This document shows positions 23,501-30,977 of a stretch of DNA of 64,000 nucleotides, one piece after another (within the stretch, counting starts at the first letter, position 1; each line of letters opens with the position of its first letter). A model generated the notes under the pieces. The model was not told the DNA's origin and ran no database searches. It saw only the letters and a program-made list of their open reading frames with translations. Where the stretch lies: the NCBI GenBank assembly GCA_963920705.1, contig OY987237.1:13174601-13238600 (forward strand), read 5' to 3'. The DNA is from Odiellus spinosus (lineage: Eukaryota > Arthropoda > Arachnida > Opiliones > Phalangiidae). Position numbers and translations under genes: made by a program.

Positions 23501-24658
23501 ATCAATTTATTTCCCTGGGATTTCCAGGTTTGTATGATCCCTGGATCGACATTTAAATAATCAGGGTTTCCACAGGTCAGGGAAAACAGGGAAAAGTCAG
23601 GGAATTTGAAAATGAACCAAAAAAGTCAGATAATTTTAAGATATTTTAAAAATCTGTCAAGAAGCCAGGAAATTGCAATCATTATCTGCGGAAAATATTT
23701 GAAGCTGACCGTGTCAGTTGTATAGATTAGAACAGAAGCCGATGAAACCCTCCTTTGAAGTCTACTACTCCAATGTTCCATATAGCGCTCCTCTCTGTAT
23801 GGGGAAAATTCCCAATTTTACGAGTTAGAAGGGGTCCTACTTCATCCCCCCTGTCTACTGAAAATTGGAAATTCTCTCTCTCCACAAACGACGACGTTTT
23901 TTGGACGAACTCCGAGGCTGCTAGAGATATTCGTTCGACGAGCTCCCGCTCCGAAAACATCTACCGTTAGGAGGCATACGGATCGCGCCTTTTGAGAATA
24001 ACCCATACAGAGAGGGGTAGACAAGACCCGGGAGTAATAGACTTCAAAGGAGGGTTTCATCGGCTTCTGATTAGAACAAAGATACGCGTGTAAAACTATG
24101 GCGAACACAATTATAAAAAAATAAATGGTTAAAAATTTTGTAGTATTAGCTGAAACGGTCAGGGAAAACCGTTGGAAAAGGTCAGGGAAAAACCTGGAAA
24201 AGCCAAGGAATTTGAATCTGAAAAAACTGTGCCAACCCTAATGATAATCTACTATACTCCTTCTCTCGATATTTCATTCTCCCTTTTAACCTTTGCTTGT
24301 TCCAAGATCTGGCGCGTTGTCGACTCTCGAGTAGTGTTGATAAGAGTGTATCGTTATAGGTATAAGGTAAAAGACGGTCTAATGTCCGTATATTACCTCG
24401 AAAGTGGCCTTAATAGCGCCAGGCGCCGTTGATCTGCCCATAAAATCCTTGATTCTTTGTAACAGAGCGTCGTAGATACCTTCGATTTGAGGCGAAGGGT
24501 AGACTGGTTTAGCCCGAACGACTAATATCGTAATGGAATAAATTAAAACTTTAAAATGATGTTGAATATTTATGAAAGTCTTACTTACCAACGGCTGTAA
24601 GAACAATTTGGAACAAAAACAATATTATTAACGGAAATTTCCGCATCAGTCCGCTCAT
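17533..24658 (-). CDS. Small secreted protein with two C-x6-C pairs, 5 exons, 120 aa, unrecognised
   Basis: The minus-strand exons are 24589-24658, 24397-24521, 22853-22909, 21338-21382 and 17533-17598. All are GT..AG, phases join, and the CDS is 363 nt. The ATG at 24658 has an in-frame TGA 12 nt upstream. Residues 1-27 form a signal peptide (MSGLMRKFPLIILFLFQIVL, cleavage expected after VRA). The mature part opens KPVYPSPQIEGIYDALLQRI and has an amphipathic stretch. It then has two spaced pairs, CMMEMTPC (66-73) and CIQDMVVC (93-100), a sequon N83-S-T, and a hydrophobic end (GPVILLAIIAAAGAG). The tail could be a GPI-anchor signal or a membrane helix. AATAAA lies about 52 nt past the stop. 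The function is unknown. The 57-nt and 45-nt exons are inferred from splice signals, and the GTATTA donor of the third exon is weak. Introns 2-4 hold many transposons and satellites. Confidence 0.65.
17835..18505. repeat. 30-bp minisatellite
   Basis: The unit is CTGCCCTATTTTCATCCTCA plus AACAACAAAA, about 30 bp and roughly 20 copies. Variants include CATCTT for CATCCT and AAGCTG for AATCTG. It lies in intron 4 of the secreted-protein gene. Confidence 0.9.
18506..18868. other. Intronic spacer
   Basis: Unique-looking intron sequence with a GC-rich patch (GGCGGGGGGAGGG near 18737). No feature is recognised. Confidence 0.4.
18869..19198. mobile_element. D7-B MITE (7-bp TSD TTCATAT)
   Basis: TIRs CAGAAGCCGATGAAACC and GGTTTCATCGGCTTCTG. 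TTCATAT lies at 18862-18868 and again at 19199-19205. The interior includes CCATATAGCGCTCCTCTC and a CGACGACG segment. Confidence 0.9.
19643..19707 (+). pseudogene. tRNA-like sequence, probably a tRNA-derived fragment
   Basis: GTTGGTAACGCACTAG resembles a D-arm/A-box, and AAGTTCGATTCCCC is a good T-loop/B-box. The 3' GTACAAC half-pairs with the 5' GTTGCGA, and a T-rich pol III-like terminator follows. At 65 nt it is too short and the acceptor stem is imperfect, so it is not called a working tRNA. It lies inside the family C element. Confidence 0.4.
20049..20872. repeat. 16-bp minisatellite with a 48-bp trimer
   Basis: The unit is AAATGAAACGGGTGAC, about 50 copies, with variants GACGAATG, GTCAAATG and AAAGGG. 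From about 20326 to 20700 three variants alternate regularly and give a 48-bp higher-order repeat. Long open frames on the minus strand follow from the composition and are not genes. Confidence 0.95.
20928..21112. repeat. Family I inverted repeat inside element C
   Basis: CTAACAAGATGGTCAAGCCC..AGCTACACCCCTGAC faces its reverse, GGCAGGGGTGTAGCT..GCTTGACCACCTTGTTAGC. A second left arm follows at about 21058. It looks like a small TIR element or hairpin duplicated in place. Confidence 0.65.
21383..21707. other. Intron 3 segment of the secreted-protein gene
   Basis: A short inverted pair, ATTAGCCGGTTTAATTAGAT with ATCTAATTAAACCAGCTAAT (about 21468-21555), forms a hairpin. Otherwise nothing is recognised. 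Confidence 0.45.
21708..22097. mobile_element. T4-A MITE, full copy
   Basis: TTAA lies at both ends. The left TIR is AGGGAGAATGCAACCTAA. The inner GGCTTAGCGAGATTCATGG / CCATGAATCCCGCTAAGCC pair is intact. Confidence 0.8.
22136..22288. mobile_element. T4-J short TTAA MITE
   Basis: A 153-bp element: TTAA, AGGCCTAGGATT at the left and AATCCTAGGCCT, TTAA at the right. Non-coding. Confidence 0.7.
22379..22715. mobile_element. D7-B MITE, slightly diverged
   Basis: The ends CAGAAGTAGATGAAACC and GGTTTCATCAGCTTCTG each differ by one or two bases from the family. No exact flanking duplication is seen; TATTTGGTT occurs near both sides. Confidence 0.8.
23562..24240. mobile_element. Family H MITE interrupted by D7-B
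   Basis: CAGGGTTTCCACAGGTCAGGG at the left and CTGTGCCAACCCT at the right, with GGGAAAAGTCAGGGAATTTG repeats. A D7-B element is inserted at 23733-24069 and splits it cleanly. Confidence 0.75.
23733..24069. mobile_element. D7-B MITE (7-bp TSD ATTAGAA)
   Basis: 337 bp between identical ATTAGAA flanks (23726-23732, 24070-24076). The host sequence is family H, whose uninterrupted copy at 61254 reads straight through this point (TTAGAACAAAG). That confirms the 7-bp duplication against an empty site. Confidence 0.92.
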
Positions 24659-24806
24659 TTTGATGGCTCACCATCAAATAAATTACATTTAGGCCCCATC
24701 AACCAATCAACTTTTGCTTTTATTAGAAAAGATCGATATAGGTAAATGTCTATAATTTGAAATATGCGGGTGTCAGACCTTCTAAACTCCATAATTAATA
24801 TCGAAA

Positions 24807-25176
24807 TTAAAGGGAAACTGTAACATCGCCAGATTTAGATTTCAAATCCCCATTATATTAACGACCTTTTGGTACATTTTTAAAATATCACGACTTTTAT
24901 GTTTAAAGGGACACGTTTTAGACACTTTTTAGATGTTTAAATTAATTTCTGAAGTTTGGTAAAATTTGAATATAAGTAAATATAAATTCGGACCAATCAT
25001 ATTATTTTAGCCTTCAACACCGCTTGTAATGTCCTAACATTAAAAGAATAGGCCGGCGTTTGATACCCAGAACCTTGCACATCAAACTCCGGCCTATTAT
25101 TTTAATGTTAGGAATTCGTTTTTTGGCATCTGGTGATTTCTAAAATAAATTCAAAAGATGTTCCATTTCACTTTAA
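24807..25176. mobile_element. T4-L MITE, short copy
   Basis: TTAA at both ends, AAGGGAAACTG at the left and AGATGTTCCATTTCACTT at the right. An inner hairpin pairs CCTAACATTAAAAGAATAGG with the matching CCTATTATTTTAATGTTAGG. Confidence 0.7.
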
Positions 25177-25239
25177 TTTTTTTTTTTTTTTTTTTTTTCA
25201 TTTTCAATTTTTATGACCTTAATCAAATTTCCCGACTTT

Positions 25240-25460
25240 TCCGTGACTTTGTAGGCATTTTTTTAAATTCATTGATTTTCTCATGAGTTTCATTGGCCAG
25301 TTTTCTAAATTCATTGATTTTTCTTATGACTTTTTATTGGGCAGTTTTTTTAAATTCATTGATTTTTCTCATGAGTTTCTATTGGCCAATATTACAAATT
25401 CGTTGATATTGGGCAATTTTATTAATTCATTGATGCTCTCGTGACTTTCCATAGGCCACG
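25240..25460. repeat. Tandem repeat of about 58 bp
   Basis: AAATTCATTGATTTTTCTCATGAG followed by TTCTATTGGCCA recurs about four times with decay, after a poly(T) run at about 25180-25200. Confidence 0.7.
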
Positions 25461-25549
25461 TTTAGAAAGCTACACGTTTTTATACGTATAAGAATGAGCA
25501 AAGGCCAGTCGTGCGACTTCGAATACCATCCAACTGTAAAACAAAATTC

Positions 25550-25857
25550 AAACGAATATTCAACTAGAAATAAATTTAAAACTTACCCTGAAAATAGGCT
25601 TCGCTGAATTCATTAATATTCTGAATTTCTTCCGCAATGAAGAGCAAAGACCCATCGTTAAGGCGAGATCTCCGTGAGACTTCCAATAGCTGACCCTTTA
25701 ACGCGAAGAAATTCAGTTGATCTCCATGAATCAAGCTAAGCCTATTTTCCTCGCAAGTTTTAAATTTATTAAATGGATTAGGCCTATTTAAACGATAAGG
25801 AATCGATAAAAAAAATCGATTGTTATTAGATATCAGTGTCCCTTTAAAGTTAATAGG
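25550..25857. mobile_element. T4-A copy, left end degraded
   Basis: AACTAGAAATAAATTTAAAAC through ATTCATTAATATTCTG, then CTCCATGAATCAAGCTAAGCC and a 3' end CAGTGTCCCTTTAA. The 5' TIR is not recognisable. Confidence 0.6.
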
Positions 25858-26042
25858 GGTTTAAAAGTATTAATTATACATAAATAGTACCATTATGCTA
25901 TTACTTAATACACACGCGAGTAGAGGTTTACGACGCAACAAGTTTTATACGAAACGAATTAAAACCAACCCTTAAATCCAACCCAATTCAACATTAAAGT
26001 CACGCTGTTACCATGGGTTATATTTTTAGTTTGTTCGTACTA
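25858..26042. other. Spacer
   Basis: Nothing recognised. Confidence 0.4.
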
Positions 26043-26409
26043 TTAAAGGGAGAATGAAAGGCCGAAACAACCTATTTTTAATCGATTAAGAATGCTAAAA
26101 TAATGAGAAAAATAATAATGTAACTCACCGACAATATTTCCTTATTTTATAATCAATTTCCAAAGTTCCGATGCTAAGCCTAGTTTGCCTAGCTCGGTGA
26201 ACTAGGCTAGCACGACCTGTATTTTGTTTTAATATTCGCGGCTGTTCTTGTCGCCAATCACGAGCGAGTACGCGTATTTTAAAAATACGCGTACTCGCTC
26301 GTGATTGGCGACTAGATCAGACGGGAATATTAAAATAAATACGGCTCGTACTCGCCTAGGATCTCTGCAATTTACTCAATTTCCATTTGATGTGACAGCC
26401 TCACTTTAA
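26043..26409. mobile_element. T4-P TTAA element with a perfect palindrome core
   Basis: TTAA at both ends (left AGGGAGAATGAAAGG, right GACAGCCTCACT). CTAAGCCTAGTTTGCC and ACGCGTACTCGCTC occur internally. The left TIR resembles T4-A and the right resembles T4-Q, so it may be a hybrid. The core is a near-perfect hairpin at 26250-26312. Confidence 0.65.
26250..26312. repeat. Perfect 31-bp palindrome arms, 1-nt spacer
   Basis: The left arm 26250-26280 begins GTCGCCAATCACGAGCGAGT. The right arm 26282-26312 is its exact reverse complement. It could extrude as a cruciform. Confidence 0.95.
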
Positions 26410-26893
26410 GAGTCAAGCGTGGTGGCTTTTGGGACTAAAAATATTAATTTGATTCAAATTATAGTGTATGAGGGAAGGTGTTAAAAAGGCAACAGAAGTA
26501 TACTACGTTCTTGGATTACAAATAAAAAAGTTTCACGCCCAAAATGCCAAAAATAGAAAATGGGGAACTAATCTCTCCCCCCTTGGAACGAAATATCAAC
26601 ACAATGGGGATTAGAGAATTGCAGTTTTCTGGGAAAAATATGCAATATTGTAGAAGAATACGTGGAACTAAAAGGAATATTAATATTCCTTGGTGGAACC
26701 ACCCATCAAGGCGTCAATGCCGAGTTTATTTTAATAATAACATTGAAGGGGTTTCGCTTTTTTGACCTCAATATGGTAGAAAATAGATAACAATTCGGAT
26801 ATACCAACAATCCAAAAATGGATTAAAAAGTCTGATTAAAGGGGAAATGAAAGAATTTAACGACGGATTGAGAAAAATATTCAAATAGTTTCT
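26410..26893. other. Spacer with a doubtful ORF
   Basis: A 73-codon plus-strand ORF (26544-26765) includes NINIPWWNHPSRRQC, which vaguely recalls LINE endonuclease ends. It is not enough to call, and GGAATATTAATATTCC is a local palindrome. Confidence 0.3.
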
Positions 26894-27175
26894 TTAAAGG
26901 GAGAATGAAATCTAATTACGAGTGATTTTTATCGATTTCTTACCGTTTAAATAGGCCTAATCCACCAATAAAAACAAATATTAAACTAGAAAACAATTTA
27001 AATCTTACCCGGAAATTAGGCTTAGCTGGATTCGTGATTGAAGGGTCAGCGACCAATCGAATATTATTTGATGTCACACGGAGATCTCGCCTCAACGATG
27101 GGGTCTTTGCTCATTGGTCGATGACCCTTCATTTCAGGATCTCCATGAATCCAGCTAAACCTAACCTAGATAAGT
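26894..27175. mobile_element. T4-A copy, 3' truncated
   Basis: TTAA plus AGGGAGAATGAAATCTAA at the left. The inner GGCTTAGCTGGATTCGTG / CCATGAATCCAGCTAAACC pair is present. The right TIR is missing, apparently cut off where unrelated sequence starts near 27176. Confidence 0.65.
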
Positions 27176-27208
27176 TACGACAGACTCGTCGCTCATGCGC
27201 AGTTGATT

Positions 27209-27495
27209 ACTAAGAAAGGGTTTCACCCTGGACACGCGACGTACAGCAATCTCTGCCTTCCACTGAAGTTTGCCAGATTTTTTAATAGTTAGGGATCTTG
27301 GTGGGGCGGTTCGCTTGCGCCTCAAGCGGTCATCGAGCCAATTATCGTAGCAGCGCAGGCGCGATAGCGGTAGAGAACCATCTAAGGAAGGAAGAGCGCG
27401 CCACCGAAACGTACTAATACCGCCTCTATTGGCAATAACATTTAATAATGACGTAGGAAGCACGTCACGTGTCCAGGGAGAAACCCTTTCTTAGT
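27209..27495. mobile_element. Family K TIR element
   Basis: ACTAAGAAAGGGTTTCACCC..CTGGACACG at the left and CGTGTCCAGGG..AAACCCTTTCTTAGT at the right, a nearly perfect TIR of about 28 bp. The interior is GC-richer than its surroundings. No target duplication is clear. Confidence 0.65.
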
Positions 27496-28371
27496 CTATG
27501 CCTACGTATCAAATGTTTTCCCGACAGGTTTCGGCTATCTTCGCGTTCATTCCCCTTATAGATCTTCATTGTTTTTATGAATTCCTCATTTGGTGAATGA
27601 AACATTCCTCGTGTCCTGGTGTTGGAATATTTATCGCGATATTAAGCTACCCTTCGTTTTCAACTTTTCGTTACGTAACCCTTTTGCCAAGCCTCTAATA
27701 ACCTATCAAGACCCTCTTGCTATGCTTAATTGATTTTTCCCGCCCCTCATTTGGAACTGTAGGACCTTTCGTCGCCACGCGACATCTCGCCTCATTCCCT
27801 ATTTCGTAAGATAACAATCTGTAACAATCTAGACGAAGTAGTACCCGAATCACTCCTAATTTACAGTACGACTTAAACTACTACTTTGCCGGGATATGTA
27901 AAGGGATGATCAAGTGTTTCGATCAATATTTTTAATCGTTATTTAGTTCGAATTATTACCAAAAATTGTAAACTTTGAATTTTTCGAACTTTGGGGTGAT
28001 TTGGTATTTGGGAATATTTTGAATTTGAAAATCTTTGGTTGTTGGGACTATTTGGACTTATTTGACCGTTGGGCTGTTTGGTTTTTGGTCGAAATCGCGA
28101 CGGCCGGGCGTGACACTCTCCTTCGTTTTTCGAGAGAGAGAGTTGGAGAGTCGTTTTCCGTCGATACATTTTCACCCCCGTAAACGTATAGAAAGTTCTA
28201 CTTGATATTAGCACCGCCTACTTAGTTCCAATCTCAACCGCTAGAGAGGACAATTTCGAATTCCGTATCTCGACCGTTTAGAGTTTTTTTGGATTTTTTC
28301 CCGCTCTCATCGGGTTAAAAGTTCTGACGACAAAACTTTCAGAACCACGTACCAATCGTAATACGCCTTGT
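27496..28371. other. Intergenic with fragments shared elsewhere
   Basis: ATCGCGACGGCCGGGCG..ACGCTCCTTCG-like sequence (about 28095-28190) recurs near 55066-55130. GTTCTGACGACAAAACTTTC..CCAATCGTAATACG (about 28320-28365) recurs inverted near 37555-37605. These are pieces of an unnamed repeat. No gene is seen. Confidence 0.45.
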
Positions 28372-28708
28372 CAGAAGCCGATGAAACCCTCCTTTGAAGT
28401 CTATTACTCCCGGGTCTTGTCTACCCCTCTCTGTATGGATTAGTTTCAAAAAGCGCGATTCGTACGCCTCCTAATGGTAGATATTTTCGAAGCGGGAGTT
28501 CGTCGAGCGAATATCTCTAGCAGCCTTGGAGTTCGTCAAAAAAACGTCGTCGTTTGTGGAGAGAGAGAATTTCCAATTTTCCGTAGACAGGGGGGATGAA
28601 GTAGGACCCCTCCGATCTCGTAAAATTGGGAATTTTACCCATACAGAGAGGAGCGCTATATGGAACATTAGAGTAGTAGACTTCAAAGGAGGGTTTCATC
28701 GGCTTCTG
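28372..28708. mobile_element. D7-B MITE (7-bp TSD GCCTTGT)
   Basis: 337 bp with exact GCCTTGT on each side (28365-28371, 28709-28715). Inverted relative to the copy at 36532. Confidence 0.92.
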
Positions 28709-29343
28709 GCCTTGTTGTAAACTTGAAGCTTGATTTACATGTGTTTATTTTTCATTACTTCATAATTTTATCATTTTCCAATCCTGATTAAAAAATTTGT
28801 CAATTGTTTCATCATCCCTTTAATGAGACTCGACTTTGTCCGTAGTGAAACTTGAACGTGATTGGCTGATTATGTTCAATAATAATTGCGTTTTGGCGCG
28901 AGCAACATCCACGAAGACACTCTTATTTTTCCAACGACTTCTCGATTGCCATCTCATCTTTTTTTAGCGCTGGCAATTTTGATTAGTTGATGTTCAGTTC
29001 TGACTTTAACGCGTTATCAAAGGCTAAATGACCTTCTTTTACCATTTGTTCTAGTTTGAAACTTTCATTGAACCTATTTTCTTATAATATATGTAATACG
29101 TCCTCGTGTAAGTGGTAAGAATCGTGATTAATGGGAATTTCAAGCTTTTCTCATCATCTTTGCTAATTAGCCTCTCTTAAATGTTAGATTCCAACCCCAT
29201 CCAACCCTCTCTCGTTGTAGGAAGACATCCATTGTGTAGAAGATTTAAAATATGTCTCTAAAGGAAAAGTGAATTACATTCTTATTTTATTAAAGTGGGA
29301 ATGTAACCCTTCAGAGAGTGATATTTTATCCTTTATTAGCAAG
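28709..29343. other. Intergenic, nothing assigned
   Basis: A CCCTTTAATGAGACTC piece at about 28828 and a TTAAAGTGGGAATGTAACCC piece at about 29291 look like ends of old TTAA elements. No gene is seen. Confidence 0.4.
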
Positions 29344-30060
29344 TAGGGTGACCACTTTTCCTATATTTCCTATATTTTCACCTCCTTCCTATTTTCTCCT
29401 ATAATTTAATGGCAATTCCTATAATCTCCTATATTTCTATTCAAAATCTCTAGTTAAGGGTAAAGTTCTAAATCATACTGTCAGCTGTGGCTGTATAAGA
29501 TTATTTTAGCTTAACTGTACATTTTCCAGTTATAATAGTCTGTAAAATTCCATTCTATTTAAGCAAGAATCCATTCAGGTTCCATAAGAATATGGGAGCA
29601 TAGCTTTAGCCTCTGTTACCATCCTTCCAAACTTTGTAACAAAAGTTCGTCCGCAATTTTCGCAACTTTTTTTCGGTCGGCTCCATTTTTATTACCCAAA
29701 ATATTATGTCAAGGTCGTTAGTGGCGCGGGTTAATAATATAATGTCAGGAGCGATTTACTTGAAAAATCGATTCGAAGCAGACAACATTTGTAACAAAGT
29801 TTGGGAGGATGGTTATTCAATCGCGGCCCTCTCATATTCTTATGGAACCTGAATGAATTCTTGATTTAAGCAATTGATCATATTAATACCATGTTTAAAC
29901 CGGCGGCGAGAGTTGTCACGCAATAATAAACATGGTTCCTACTTTTAATTATTTTCCTATTTTATCATATATTTTACACTTATTTCTTCCTATTTTATCC
30001 TATATTTTACACTTATTTCTTCCTATTTTATCCTATATTTTACATAAAACTCATATCTAG
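29344..30060. mobile_element. Family C element, 3' truncated, with nested D7-D
   Basis: Left end TAGGGTGACCACTTTTCC with the family interior (CTATAATTTAATGGCAATTCC, TCTCTAGTTAAGGGT, CATGGTTCCTACTTTTAATTA). The CACCCTG right end is missing after a small CCTATTTTATCCTATATTTT tandem. Interrupted at 29564-29863. Confidence 0.7.
29564..29863. mobile_element. D7-D MITE (7-bp TSD ATTTAAG)
   Basis: 300 bp with ends CAAGAATCCATTCAGG and CCTGAATGAATTCTTG. ATTTAAG lies at 29557-29563 and 29864-29870. Other family C copies read ATTTAAGCAATTG without interruption, giving an empty-site control. Confidence 0.88.
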
Positions 30061-30123
30061 CTATTGAGAAAACATATCTTGGACTCTTTATGATACGACG
30101 CTAATAATATTTCTTTGTAATTT

Positions 30124-30204
30124 CTTTTACTGTTGGATTAGACCTATTTAAACGATAAGGAATCGATAAAAATCACTTGTTATTAGGTTGCATTCTCCCT
30201 TTAA
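30124..30204. mobile_element. T4-A solo right end
   Basis: GATAAGGAATCGATAAAAATC..GGTTGCATTCTCCCTTTAA only. The rest of the element is absent. Confidence 0.65.
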
Positions 30205-30680
30205 AGATGGCATAAAATAAGATAGATCTTTATAGGTATATCATCTTTTTTATGTAAGATTAGGAATAGGGAGCCGGTGTTTCTTGTCGCGGTATCATGG
30301 TACCTTGTACTAGAACACGTCGTCGTTAAAATACTAAGATAATAAGGAAACGGTTAAGTATCTTATTAGAAAACTCATCCATCACAAAAAGGGACCTTTT
30401 AATTAAAATATTATCAAGAAAAGAGCTCTTGTCTCATCGGGTTCAATTTTTGAGGCTCAAAGAATCATGGATTAATAAACAGCTTCCCCCTAATGATAGA
30501 CAACGAAGTAAGAAAGCTAAAATTACATAATTCCAATCTCTAAGCGTGTAGGCGCTTTTTCAATCAAGATATATAATTATTATAATCATTATATTTTTAG
30601 TTCTTACAACTGCACCGTTGGTTGTAGCGCGAAATGTAAATTTCAAAAATATATTGGTCATTATTTTTCCAATGTATGAT
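30205..30680. other. Spacer
   Basis: No gene or repeat recognised. Confidence 0.4.
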
Positions 30681-30956
30681 CAAGAAGGATCAGACAAGGA
30701 GAGGAAAAGTGGGGACGGCGCAGTTCCTACTGCGTCGGCCTAAACTCCCACTCTGGGAGAACGGGGGTAGAGATGTTTCGTGGTAAAATATTGTCACGTG
30801 GGTAAAACGGATCCTTTATCAGCTTCGTAGTAGCCAACGACGCTAGTGACCACGTGACAACAGTTACCTCCCCCTTTCCAGCCGAGTGGGAGGTTGGCTC
30901 TTCTCTCTCTAACTCAACGCAGCCCTACTTTTCCTCTCCTTGTCTGATCCTTCTTG
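30681..30956. mobile_element. D7-E MITE, copy 2 (7-bp TSD GTATGAT)
   Basis: The ends are CAAGAAGGATCAGACAAGG and CCTTGTCTGATCCTTCTTG, with GTATGAT on both sides (30674-30680, 30957-30963). 276 bp, non-coding. Confidence 0.9.
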
Positions 30957-30977
30957 GTATGATGTACGAAATGTAGG

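Noticed and set aside
26544-26765. ORF with a PWWN motif like a LINE endonuclease end
   Set aside because: One short motif only; no reverse transcriptase or other retrotransposon sequence is nearby.
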